From the NCBI RefSeq assembly GCF_001748145.1, contig NZ_BCQA01000001.1, positions 3,002,501-3,066,500 on the forward strand: 64,000 nt of DNA. The letters are read 5' to 3'. Of this stretch, positions 1 to 9,140 are shown one piece after another. The notes under the pieces were generated by a model. It had not been told where the DNA came from. It saw nothing but the letters and a program-made list of their open reading frames with translations, and made no database searches. Position 1 is the stretch's first letter. Every line of letters starts with the position of its first letter. A program made the position numbers and the translations under genes. This DNA comes from Bosea sp. BIWAKO-01 (GTDB lineage Bacteria > Pseudomonadota > Alphaproteobacteria > Rhizobiales > Beijerinckiaceae).

Positions 1-299
1 CAGCGACTGACGCGCCGCAACCTGCCAAAGCCCCGATTGTGAACGGCTGTTCGCTTTCCAAACGAAGCGGGGCGGTTTGCCTGCGGATAGTCGGCAACTC
101 GCCCCGGCCAGCCGGACAGCGCAATTTGGGACTCGTGCTTCTTCCATGGCATGGCCGGCATCCTCGGTTCAAAGGCCTATTTCAAAGGGAGCCACTTTCC
201 AGAGGGCAAATCACATCCAAACGCTGATCACATGCACGCGAATGGCAGTTGGGGGGCGCAAGGGCGACGGCTCGCAGCAGCCCTTGCGCGCAGGTTGCC
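1..299. other. Gene-free left edge
   Basis: I see no convincing coding region here. Short open frames on both strands have no recognisable composition or motif. The only structured part is the inverted repeat at 256-289, annotated separately. The left neighbour of this stretch lies outside the window. Confidence 0.5.
256..289 (-). terminator. Hairpin after the truncated transporter gene
   Basis: The arms GCGCAAGGGC (256-265) and GCCCTTGCGC (280-289) form a perfect 10-bp stem with a 14-nt loop. It lies 10 bases beyond the stop of the minus-strand gene at 300. No T-run follows on the minus strand, so it is a hairpin terminator or 3' stabiliser rather than a classic intrinsic terminator. Confidence 0.45.
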
Positions 300-896
300 C
301 TATTTGATGCGAGGCGCCAGTGCCCGGTTGATGCGGCGATCATCGATCGCCTCGGCCAGCGCCAGATAGACCGGCAACAGCAATGCGGCGCGTCCAGAGG
401 TCGAGGGGACGAGGAAGGCGGTGGCAATGATGACGAAGGTCACGGCGAAGAAGAGCGAGGATACGCGCGAGAAGGGCTGCAGCGCCGACAGGGCCAGGCG
501 TTCGGCCAGGCCGGAAGCGCGCAGTGCGGCCGCGATCACGAAGGAACCGATCGACAGCCAGATCAACTCGCTGCCAAGTGCGAGATAAAGCTGTTCGGTC
601 GGCACCGTTCGGGTTGCGACCAGGGTCGCTGCGGCCGCAAGGGCGATCAGCGTGTCGTCGATCGCCGTCATCGTCCAGCCGATGGTGGCGAGAGAGAAGA
701 CGATCAGCACGATCCTGGCATCCGGTGCCAGCGGGGCCCCGAACCAGATCGACGATGCCGCAGCCGATGCGAGGGCCATCGCGGCGAAACCGATGAATGT
801 TCCGGGCGCGCTGGGGGGCGCCAGAGGCGCACCGGCATCTCGGGACGGCTGTACCGGCGCGATCACGACGGGAGGTGGGGGGAGGAGGCTGCTCAT
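300..896 (-). pseudogene. N-terminal fragment of SLC13/DASS-like anion transporter
   Basis: The 198-residue product has a proline-rich cytoplasmic N-terminus (about 1-30) followed by four or five hydrophobic segments. The run LVPSTSGRAALLLPVYLALA resembles the first half of divalent-anion:sodium symporters (SLC13/DASS, CitMHS-like). That family is normally 430-500 residues with ten or more membrane segments, so more than half is missing. The frame stops at APRIK, right after a conserved-looking helix, and a hairpin follows within 11 bases. No continuation of the family is visible further along the minus strand in any frame. I read it as a gene cut by deletion. A short natural relative is possible but less likely. 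The start is uncertain because no clear ribosome site precedes the ATG at 896. Confidence 0.55.
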
Positions 897-987
897 GTCG
901 AGACAAACGAGCGAGACCGCGTCTTATTCCCTCAGTTCGCGCAGCAGTTGCTCAGTCCTCCGGGCGTGGCGGAGTTGACCCCCGCAT

Positions 988-1027
988 GGACAGGGCCGGC
1001 GTCAGTTTCCCGACGCCGGCCCTGTCC
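988..1027. terminator. Strong inverted repeat downstream of azoR
   Basis: The arms 988-1003 and 1012-1027 pair over 16 bases (core CAGGGCCGGCGTC with GACGCCGGCCCTG) around an 8-nt loop. It lies 20 bases past the azoR stop on the minus strand. No T-run follows on either strand. It probably ends azoR transcripts and insulates the transporter fragment. Confidence 0.6.
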
Positions 1028-1047
1028 TGTCTTGCGAAATATGAGGC

Positions 1048-1653
1048 TCAGGCAACCAGCTTCAGCTCGGCCTGGGCGGCGTTGATCGCCTGCTCGCGCG
1101 CCTCGGGACCGAAAGCGAGCTTCTCGACGCGAATGAAGGTGACATCGGTGATGCCCATGAAGCCGAACAGGGTGCGCAGATGCGGCTCCTGCGAGTCCAT
1201 GATCTGGGCGGGCCCGCTGCTGTAGAGACCGCCGCGGCTCTCGACCACGATCGCACGCTTGCCGGTCATCAGGCCTTCCGGGCCGGATTCGGTGTAGCGG
1301 AAGGTCACACCGGCGCGCAGCACATAGTCGAACCAGGCCTTCAGCGTCGACGAGATGCCGAAATTGTACATCGGCGCGCCGACCACGATGATATCGGCCG
1401 CCTTCAGTTCCTCGACGAGCGCATCGGACAGCGTGCGGGCTTCTGCCTGGGCCGGGTTGGCCGGCTCGCCGCCGCGAATGGCGGTCGCGGAATCGAGGGT
1501 CAGATGCGGAACCGGGGCCAGGCCGATGTCACGTTCGACGACCTTCAGGCCAGGGTTCTGGGCGGTGAGGCGGGTGACGGTATCCTGGACGAGCTGCTTC
1601 GAAACGGAAGCCGAGCCGAGGGCGCTGCTGTTGAGAACGAGAAGGTTGGACAT
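1048..1653 (-). CDS. azoR: FMN-dependent NADH-azoreductase
   Basis: The 201-residue protein matches AzoR in length and layout. A flavodoxin-like N-terminus (MSNLLVLNSSALGSASVSKQ) should bind FMN phosphate. It is followed by the family signature APMYNFGISSTLKAWFDYVL at about residues 90-110 and by a GKRAIVVESRGG strand. AzoR is a cytoplasmic homodimeric quinone/azo reductase that transfers two electrons from NADH and is linked to thiol and quinone stress. I chose the ATG at 1653 because it is the conserved family start with AGGA just upstream; the frame stays open 30 codons further. It is divergent from a LysR gene 116 bases away, the usual pairing of AzoR-type reductases with a local regulator. 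A 16-bp hairpin lies just beyond its stop. Confidence 0.93.
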   Translation of the reverse strand: MSNLLVLNSSALGSASVSKQLVQDTVTRLTAQNPGLKVVERDIGLAPVPHLTLDSATAIRGGEPANPAQAEARTLSDALVEELKAADIIVVGAPMYNFGISSTLKAWFDYVLRAGVTFRYTESGPEGLMTGKRAIVVESRGGLYSSGPAQIMDSQEPHLRTLFGFMGITDVTFIRVEKLAFGPEAREQAINAAQAELKLVA

Positions 1654-1769
1654 GGTTGCGATCCTGAAACGGAGGGAATGGCCTCGATGCGGTGCAACAT
1701 AGCGGTTCACTTCACGCACCAGAACGCTCATAGTGGGAACCATACTGTTGCTCTCAGGGGAACACTCTC
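1654..1769. promoter_or_regulatory. Divergent azoR/LysR control region
   Basis: The 116 bases between the two divergent start codons must hold both promoters. An interrupted dyad with AGT/ACT ends around GGGAACC at 1730-1746 is the only LysR-box-like candidate I see, and it is imperfect. I cannot place the -35 and -10 boxes with confidence. Confidence 0.35.
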
Positions 1770-2771
1770 ATGTCGGAGCTCGATGACATCCGCAGCTTCA
1801 TCGCCGTGGTCGAGACCGGTGGCTTCGGGCGCGCGAGCAAGGTGCTGGGTCTGTCGAAGTCGATCGTCAGCCGTCGCATCGCTCGACTCGAGGCCGATCT
1901 CGGTACCCGGCTGCTCAGCCGCACGACCCGCGGCATCAGCCCGACGGAGGCCGGGATCGAGTTCAAGGCGCGCGGCGAACGCATCCTTGCGGATCTCGCG
2001 GAGGCGCGTGAATCGGTGGCGCAGCAGACCGGTGGCGTTGCCGGGAGGCTGCGCCTGTCGATGCCGCTGACCTTCGGCGTGCGCCATGTCGCGCCGGTCC
2101 TTGCCGAGCTGGCGCATCGTCATCCCAAGCTGGAGCTCGATGTCGAGGCCAGCGACCGCTATGTCGATCTGATCGGCGAACGTTTCGATGCGGCGATCCG
2201 GATCGGCACGCTCAAGGATTCCAGCCTGGTCGCCCGGCGCATCGCGCCGGTCTACGGAGCCGTGGTCGCAAGCCCGGGCTATCTCGATCGCAGGGGGCGC
2301 CCCATCTCGCCGCTCGACCTGACCGAGCACGACTGCCTCATCTATACCGGTACAGCGACGACGGACTGGACCTTCCGGATGAGCAAACGCTGGGTTTCGG
2401 TCAGGCCGACCGGCCGGATGCGCTCGGACAGTGGCGAGACCCTGGCGGAATGGGCGGAGGCGGGGCTCGGGCTCGCCGTGCTGCCGACCTTCATGCTCAC
2501 GGACGCGATCAGCAGAGGCGCGCTCGAGCATTTGTTGCTGGACTATCCGATGAAGGAGCAGGGGCTCTTTGTCGTGCGCCCACCAGGCGCCTATGTCCCC
2601 GGCAAAGTGCGCGTTCTGATCGATCTCCTGGTCGAGCATTTCGGAGGCGAGCCGAGCTGGGATCGCTGCCAGATGGCGGCGAAGGCGCGCGGATTGTCCT
2701 TCGGCGCGGAGTCGGTTTCCGATGATGCCGTCGCGCCGGAAGCCGGGCTGCCTGCACATCAATTGGCGTGA
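1770..2771 (+). CDS. LysR-family transcriptional regulator
   Basis: The 333-residue protein begins with a winged helix-turn-helix (about 1-60), including FGRASKVLGLSKSIVSRRIA and LEADLGTRLLSRTTRGISPT. A periplasmic-binding-like effector domain follows (about 90-300), with GRLRLSMPLTFG at its start. It belongs to the large group of LysR proteins that sit divergent from oxidoreductases. The C-terminal tail beyond residue 300 is about 30 residues longer than usual and looks unstructured. Position suggests control of azoR and of its own gene, perhaps also of the glutathione S-transferase that follows 78 bases downstream on the same strand. The effector is unknown, though a quinone or electrophile would fit the neighbours. 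Confidence 0.93.
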   Translation: MSELDDIRSFIAVVETGGFGRASKVLGLSKSIVSRRIARLEADLGTRLLSRTTRGISPTEAGIEFKARGERILADLAEARESVAQQTGGVAGRLRLSMPLTFGVRHVAPVLAELAHRHPKLELDVEASDRYVDLIGERFDAAIRIGTLKDSSLVARRIAPVYGAVVASPGYLDRRGRPISPLDLTEHDCLIYTGTATTDWTFRMSKRWVSVRPTGRMRSDSGETLAEWAEAGLGLAVLPTFMLTDAISRGALEHLLLDYPMKEQGLFVVRPPGAYVPGKVRVLIDLLVEHFGGEPSWDRCQMAAKARGLSFGAESVSDDAVAPEAGLPAHQLA

Positions 2772-2849
2772 TCTTCGGCATCACATGTTTTGGCGTTGCA
2801 TTCCTTGAACGAGCGGCCAGTCTGCGCGCGCTCACAAACGGAGATTGCG

Positions 2850-3458
2850 ATGCTGCTCGTTGGAATGCTGGACAGTCCCTATGTGCGGCGCGCCGCCATT
2901 ACCGGAACCCTGCTGGGGATCGAATTCGAGGATCGCTCGGTCTCCGTGTTCCGCCATATGGATGCGTTCCGGGCTATCAATCCATTGATCAAGGCACCCT
3001 CGCTGGTTTGCGACGATGGCACGGTGATCAGCGAGTCGCTGCTGATCATCCAGCATTTCGAGGATGTCGCCGGCCGTTCCCTGCGACCGATCGAAGACAC
3101 CGCGCGGGTCCGTGATCTCAGCCTGACCGGCATTGGCATCGTCGCGGCGGACAAAGCCGTCTCGGTGGAATATGAGCGCAAGCGCCCCGAAGCTCAACGC
3201 TACGCGCCCTGGCAGGAGCGGATCGTGACGCAGTTGCACACTGCACTCGATCTGCTGGATCAGGCAGCCCAGCGTGGCGAACTGGGCTCGGGGCCGGAGC
3301 TCGAGCCTGCCGATATTGCAGCCGCCATCGCCTGGGGGTTCTGCCGTTTCGTGATCCCGGACTATGTCGAGGAGATGCGCTGGCCGGCTCTTGCTGCTCA
3401 GGCACGCGCCTGCGAGCAGCTTGCCGTGTTCAAGGCCTGGCCAATCGACCGGGAGTGA
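2850..3458 (+). CDS. Glutathione S-transferase family protein
   Basis: The 202-residue protein has a thioredoxin-like N-terminal domain (1-80) with SPYVRRAAITGTLLGIEFE, where Ser or Tyr near residue 8-10 would activate glutathione. The conserved IKAPSLV loop and the glutathione-binding ISESLLIIQHF segment follow, then an all-helical C-terminal domain (90-200). This is the size and two-domain plan of soluble bacterial GSTs. The ATG at 2850 has GGAG six bases upstream; an ATG 20 codons earlier has no comparable site. It lies on the same strand as the LysR gene and near azoR, so a detoxification cluster is plausible. The substrate cannot be told from sequence. Confidence 0.9.
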   Translation: MLLVGMLDSPYVRRAAITGTLLGIEFEDRSVSVFRHMDAFRAINPLIKAPSLVCDDGTVISESLLIIQHFEDVAGRSLRPIEDTARVRDLSLTGIGIVAADKAVSVEYERKRPEAQRYAPWQERIVTQLHTALDLLDQAAQRGELGSGPELEPADIAAAIAWGFCRFVIPDYVEEMRWPALAAQARACEQLAVFKAWPIDRE

Positions 3459-3476
3459 GCACCCGGTCCAGCCTGC

Positions 3477-5246
3477 TCAGTTCTGGACGAAGTTCGTCGG
3501 CAGCGGTTTGACCGCAGGGCCGCTGAAGCTGCCGGTCTTGGCGTCGCTCGGATCGGCATGGCTGAAGCCGAGCGAGGCGGCAGGGCCGGGGCCCTGGACC
3601 CAGCCGGGTGGCGGGGCCGAGGCGGCCTTGGCGCGTGCGGTCGCAACCGTCACCTTGCGGCCCTCGGGGGCGGGACGGCTGACGGCGGCGAAGAGCGAGT
3701 CCAGGTTCGAACGATCGGCCTCATATTGCGCAACGATCGGCGTGGGGGCAGGGCTGCCACCGTTGTTCCGCTCGGTCCGGGCAATCACCGTGCTTCCGAG
3801 TTGCGGCCGGCTCGGCGGCATCGGATGAGTGATCGTGACCAGCTTGCCTTCCTGCTGGACGGCCGGCACCGGGTCGGCATCGCTGCCGCGCAACGAGGCT
3901 GTGGCTAGGTTCGCAAAGGCGACCGGACGCGACGGGGGCAGCGGGGCGGCCATCGGCTTGCCGGCGACGATCGTCTCGACCAGGGCCGTCATTTCGCCGG
4001 GACGGCGCGGCGGCAGCGAGGCCAAGATCAATTTCTGCTCCTCGCCGGGGCGGCCGCCGGGCGCAAGCTGAGGTGCGAAGGCAAGTGCTCCACCTTGCTG
4101 CGGCAGTGCAGCAACCTGGACAACGCCCTGCTGCCCAGCCGGCGGTGTGAGGCCGCCAGGGCGTGCGATGGGAAGCGGCGCGTCGATCAGCTTCGGCCTG
4201 ACCTCTTCGGGAGCGGGCGCTGGTGCGAGCGCCGCGACCTGAACCGGCGGCTCCGCCGGGACCGGTGCCTGACGGCTTGGGCGGGCCACGCGCGGGGCTG
4301 GCTCCGGCGCCGGGGCTGCAACGAGCGATGCGCCAAAGCGCGTGCCGCCATCCTCCGAGCTGCTGTCGGCGTAATTCTGTCGGGCATAGGCCATGACGAC
4401 CGGTTGCGGCTTCGGCGCGGGGGCGCGCCCGCGCTGAGGCCGCGCATCCGCTTCCTCGTCATCGCCGCCGAAGAGGGCGGCCCACAGGCTCTTGCGCCCG
4501 GATGAGATCACCGCGCCTTCATCGAGATCGGCGGCGGCATAACCAGCCACGGCGCCACCGCGCGCCAGGACATCGGCCTTGGCCAGCTCGTATCCGGCGA
4601 GCGGCTGGCCATCGGCCGGCAGATGCACGGTCTTCTCGTCGGGGAAGAGGCGCACCAGCTGGTCGCGCGTCATGCGCGGCCACGAGCGGACCGAGCCGGC
4701 ATCGAGATGGACGAATGGCGTATGCGCGCCCGGATAGAAGCCGACGCCGCCGCGTTGCAGCCGCATGCCGGCTTCGCGAATCCTGGCTGTCGGGGTATCC
4801 GGCAGGTAGAAGTCCATCGCCTTGCCAAGCGTGTGCTGGCTATGCTTGGCGACGCCGCGCGAGCGTCGGCGCAGCATCGAATTGGTACCGGGCGAGCGAT
4901 AGGCTGAGACGACGTGGAAGGGCTGTTCGGAGCCGACGGTGCGCTGAACCTCCCAGGCGACGTCGAACAGGCGCGGGTCCATCTTGATCGGTTCGTCGAT
5001 GCGCCAGTCGCGCAGGGCCCAGTTCAGCTTCTCCAGACCTTCGGCGACATAACGTCCGTCACGCTTGAAGGTTACGGTGATCTCTTCCTTGGTGTGCATG
5101 TGCCGGATGGAGATCGTGCGCGTGTCACCATTGGCGACGGCGTTCTGCGTGCCGCGAATGCCGCAGACGAGGGCCGCGAACGCAATCGCCATCGTCAATC
5201 CGCCACGGAACCCCGGCGTTACGCGTAGCAGAAGCCGTCTCGGCAT
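3477..5246 (-). CDS. DUF882/M15-type murein-associated protein with long Pro-rich tail
   Basis: The 589-residue protein starts with an arginine-rich signal or anchor segment (1-37). A peptidase M15-like DUF882 domain (about 45-200) follows, carrying the zinc-ligand pattern S-x-H-x(6)-D (SQHTLGKAMD, H138 and D145) and a third ligand in FVHLD (H180). YcbK/DUF882 proteins are exported and related to D-Ala-D-Ala peptidases. Residues about 240-589 are a proline/alanine-rich low-complexity tail unlike the compact E. coli YcbK, perhaps a spacer across the periplasm. The ATG at 5246 puts the hydrophobic segment at the N-terminus; the frame is open 21 codons further. An L,D-transpeptidase gene lies immediately upstream on the same strand, an arrangement common in Hyphomicrobiales that points to peptidoglycan remodelling. 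Confidence 0.85.
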   Translation of the reverse strand: MPRRLLLRVTPGFRGGLTMAIAFAALVCGIRGTQNAVANGDTRTISIRHMHTKEEITVTFKRDGRYVAEGLEKLNWALRDWRIDEPIKMDPRLFDVAWEVQRTVGSEQPFHVVSAYRSPGTNSMLRRRSRGVAKHSQHTLGKAMDFYLPDTPTARIREAGMRLQRGGVGFYPGAHTPFVHLDAGSVRSWPRMTRDQLVRLFPDEKTVHLPADGQPLAGYELAKADVLARGGAVAGYAAADLDEGAVISSGRKSLWAALFGGDDEEADARPQRGRAPAPKPQPVVMAYARQNYADSSSEDGGTRFGASLVAAPAPEPAPRVARPSRQAPVPAEPPVQVAALAPAPAPEEVRPKLIDAPLPIARPGGLTPPAGQQGVVQVAALPQQGGALAFAPQLAPGGRPGEEQKLILASLPPRRPGEMTALVETIVAGKPMAAPLPPSRPVAFANLATASLRGSDADPVPAVQQEGKLVTITHPMPPSRPQLGSTVIARTERNNGGSPAPTPIVAQYEADRSNLDSLFAAVSRPAPEGRKVTVATARAKAASAPPPGWVQGPGPAASLGFSHADPSDAKTGSFSGPAVKPLPTNFVQN

Positions 5247-5404
5247 GGTGGCTGAGGATCTGCTCAAGCTACTTGACCCGTCTCGATGCGCCGGCAAGGA
5301 GCTCGGCAAACGTCAACGAACAGTTGCGGAGATGCCTTAATAGCAGGTTAACAAGCAGGTAACCTGTACGCTACGATTCTTTCTACCCAGGCTGGCTAGC
5401 TGTG

Positions 5405-5447
5405 GATCGTGGCGAAAAAGTGCCCGATCCCATATTTCGCCACGATC
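5405..5447 (-). terminator. Hairpin directly after the L,D-transpeptidase stop
   Basis: The arms ATCGTGGCGAAA (5406-5417) and TTTCGCCACGAT (5435-5446) pair perfectly and extend to 5405/5447 around a 17-nt loop. It abuts the stop codon at 5448 and separates the transpeptidase gene from the DUF882 gene. No T-run follows, so it may shape 3' processing as much as terminate. Confidence 0.6.
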
Positions 5448-7373
5448 TCAGCCCCGCTGCTCCAGAGCCTGCCGCACCATGCGGTGGAAGCCGTAGATAT
5501 CGTCGAAGGTCACCAGCTTGCCGTCCGGCTGGACGACATGAGTGTTGTAGACGAGGTGGATCTGCAGCGGCTGCGGCAGCCGGATGGTGCGCTCGCCGGA
5601 GCCGATCAGACGCTTCAGACGCTCTGTCGTCCATTCCGGGCCGAGCACCTGGTCGGCAAGCAGGAAAGGATTGTCGACGCGCACGCAGCCATGGCTATAG
5701 GCCCGGCGATCCGTCGCGAAGAGCCGGCGGTTCGGCGTGTCATGCAGGTAGACGGCATGGTCGTTCGGGAACATGAACTTGATCCAGCCGAGCGCGTTGC
5801 GCTCGCCCGGCGGCTGGCGCACCGAGATGTTGTTGCCGCGGCGGGTCACGACGTAGCCGCGCTTGGCGGCATAGTCCGGATCGGCGGCGAGACCGGGCAG
5901 GAATTCCTTCTTCAGGATCGATGGCGGCACGAACCAGGACGGGTTGACCACGACATGGTCCATCCGGTGCGAGAAAATCGGCGTCGCCGATTCAGGCTTG
6001 CCGACGATGGTGCGGGCGTGGTGCACCACCTTGCCGTCGCGGATCACCCGCATCTGGAATTCCGGCACATTCACCATGATATGGGTCTGGCCGAGATCGG
6101 CGGGCAGCCAGCGCCAGCGCTCCATTTGCGCGACGATGTCCTGTTGGGCGCGGTTCGTCGCCGGCGTGCCGAGCGCCGCAATCGTCTGGGCGCTGAGGAT
6201 GCCGTTGGCGCGCAGGCCTGCCTGTTTCTGGAACTCGGCGACTGCGGTGGCGGTCGAGCGATCGAACACAGCCTCATCGGACGGGCCGAGGCCGAGCCGG
6301 GCGCGGATCAGGTGTACGCGCTCGTCGCGCATGCCGAGCTTGAGCGGAGGGCCGGCGGGAATGCGCACCATGGGCGTATCGTCCTGGTGATGGCGCAGTT
6401 CGGCGAGCTTGGCCTTCAGCCGGCGATAGCCCTCATGCGGCGGGTTGTAGGCCGCCAGCACCTTGCCCGGATCGGGAACAGCCGCGATCTCGGAGAGGAC
6501 CTCGGTGGCGGAGGGGAGATACAGCGTCGGCGTGAGCAGCTTGGAAAGCCGGCGCGGGTCGATGCGGGCGCCGCGCGCGTCGCGGGCATAAAGCACGGCG
6601 AGCGCGGAAAGCCGGACATCGGCCTCGGCGAGGCTGCCCTTGTCGCTGGCCTCGAAAACCGGCAGCGGATAGTCGGTCGGTCGCAGGCCATCCTCGCCGG
6701 CGCGGCTCAGTTGCGCCACGAGCAGCTTGGCGGCCGCGCTCCAGCCCTTGCCGTCGATCCAGAAGGGACGGTTCTCGAAAGCCTGATAGGCGGCGAGGAT
6801 CTCGCTGCGCTCGCGTTCCGCGAGGCGCGGCAATGCCAGCGCTTCCGCCGCACGTTCGGTGATTTCGGCGGCGAGCGCCGGCCCGGCGGGAAGCTCGACC
6901 ACGGCCTTGGGCAAGTCCGGCGGCGCAATCACGGGTTCGGCGGAGCGCAGCGGCGCAGGCCTGGCGGCGGGGGCAAGCGCTGGATCGGAGGGCGGCAGAT
7001 CGATGGCTGGGATGTCGAGCACCACAGGCTCGTCGAGGTCGACGCCGGGCGTCGTGGCAGGTGTCGGCGGGACCTCGAGCGGAGCAAGCCCGCCCTGTGG
7101 CTGGACCGAGGGGGCAACAGTGCCCGTCACCATCTCCCGCTCGGCGTTCCCGGCCTTGGGGGCGGTCTCGATCGTGACGACAACCTCTGGCAAGACCGGG
7201 GGCGTCAGGCTCTCGGGCGGCTTGTCGCCGTTCAGGATCAGCAGTGCCGGCTGCTCGGGCAGGGCAATGCCGAGTTCAGGCTCAGGAGTGCCTTGCGCAA
7301 GCGCATATCCGGTGCCGAGGGCCATGGCCAGGACCGATGCAGAAGCAAAGCTCGCCCAGTGGCGACGACGCAT
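5448..7373 (-). CDS. YcbB-like L,D-transpeptidase
   Basis: The 641-residue precursor has a signal peptide (1-27) ending near GYALAQG and a Pro-rich linker with repeated PPxxP runs (30-165). A helical YcbB-type region follows, then a peptidoglycan-binding module (EFQKQAGLRANGILSAQTIA) and a YkuD catalytic domain (about 400-580). The catalytic motif YSHGCVRV places the nucleophile at Cys563; upstream HDTPNRRLF supplies the conserved His. Such enzymes make 3-3 cross-links between tetrapeptide stems in the periplasm and resist most penicillins. The size and the capping region resemble E. coli LdtD (YcbB) rather than small ErfK-type enzymes. The ATG at 7373 fits the signal peptide. An orphan sigma54 regulator gene ends 108 bases upstream, and a strong hairpin follows the stop. 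Confidence 0.9.
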   Translation of the reverse strand: MRRRHWASFASASVLAMALGTGYALAQGTPEPELGIALPEQPALLILNGDKPPESLTPPVLPEVVVTIETAPKAGNAEREMVTGTVAPSVQPQGGLAPLEVPPTPATTPGVDLDEPVVLDIPAIDLPPSDPALAPAARPAPLRSAEPVIAPPDLPKAVVELPAGPALAAEITERAAEALALPRLAERERSEILAAYQAFENRPFWIDGKGWSAAAKLLVAQLSRAGEDGLRPTDYPLPVFEASDKGSLAEADVRLSALAVLYARDARGARIDPRRLSKLLTPTLYLPSATEVLSEIAAVPDPGKVLAAYNPPHEGYRRLKAKLAELRHHQDDTPMVRIPAGPPLKLGMRDERVHLIRARLGLGPSDEAVFDRSTATAVAEFQKQAGLRANGILSAQTIAALGTPATNRAQQDIVAQMERWRWLPADLGQTHIMVNVPEFQMRVIRDGKVVHHARTIVGKPESATPIFSHRMDHVVVNPSWFVPPSILKKEFLPGLAADPDYAAKRGYVVTRRGNNISVRQPPGERNALGWIKFMFPNDHAVYLHDTPNRRLFATDRRAYSHGCVRVDNPFLLADQVLGPEWTTERLKRLIGSGERTIRLPQPLQIHLVYNTHVVQPDGKLVTFDDIYGFHRMVRQALEQRG

Positions 7374-7481
7374 GGTCCAGTTCCTTATAGCTCTGCCTGA
7401 TATCCGCGATACCTGCGTGACTCGGCCTGTTTCGACAAGATGCGGGGGTGCAACAGCGGGCATCTTTCAGCTCTATAACGC

Positions 7482-8975
<1,494 letters not shown>

Positions 8976-9140
8976 GACACCTCGATGCCGGTCGCTGCAG
9001 AATCAGTGTTCCGTTTCGGGGCACTGTCATCCAGAACGGTTAAGCCGCTCTTAAGCGCAGGCGGCGGGCGGCGGCGTTGATCGCGCGGCCTTGTCCGCGC
9101 ATATGGGTATGGATGGTTTCGCCAGCGAGGTGCCTTTGAC

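Noticed and set aside
5409..7400. A very long plus-strand open frame (663 codons) antisense to the L,D-transpeptidase gene.
   Set aside because: It is the GC-skew shadow of the real gene, has no recognisable domain, and the minus strand carries an intact YkuD enzyme with signal peptide and catalytic motif.
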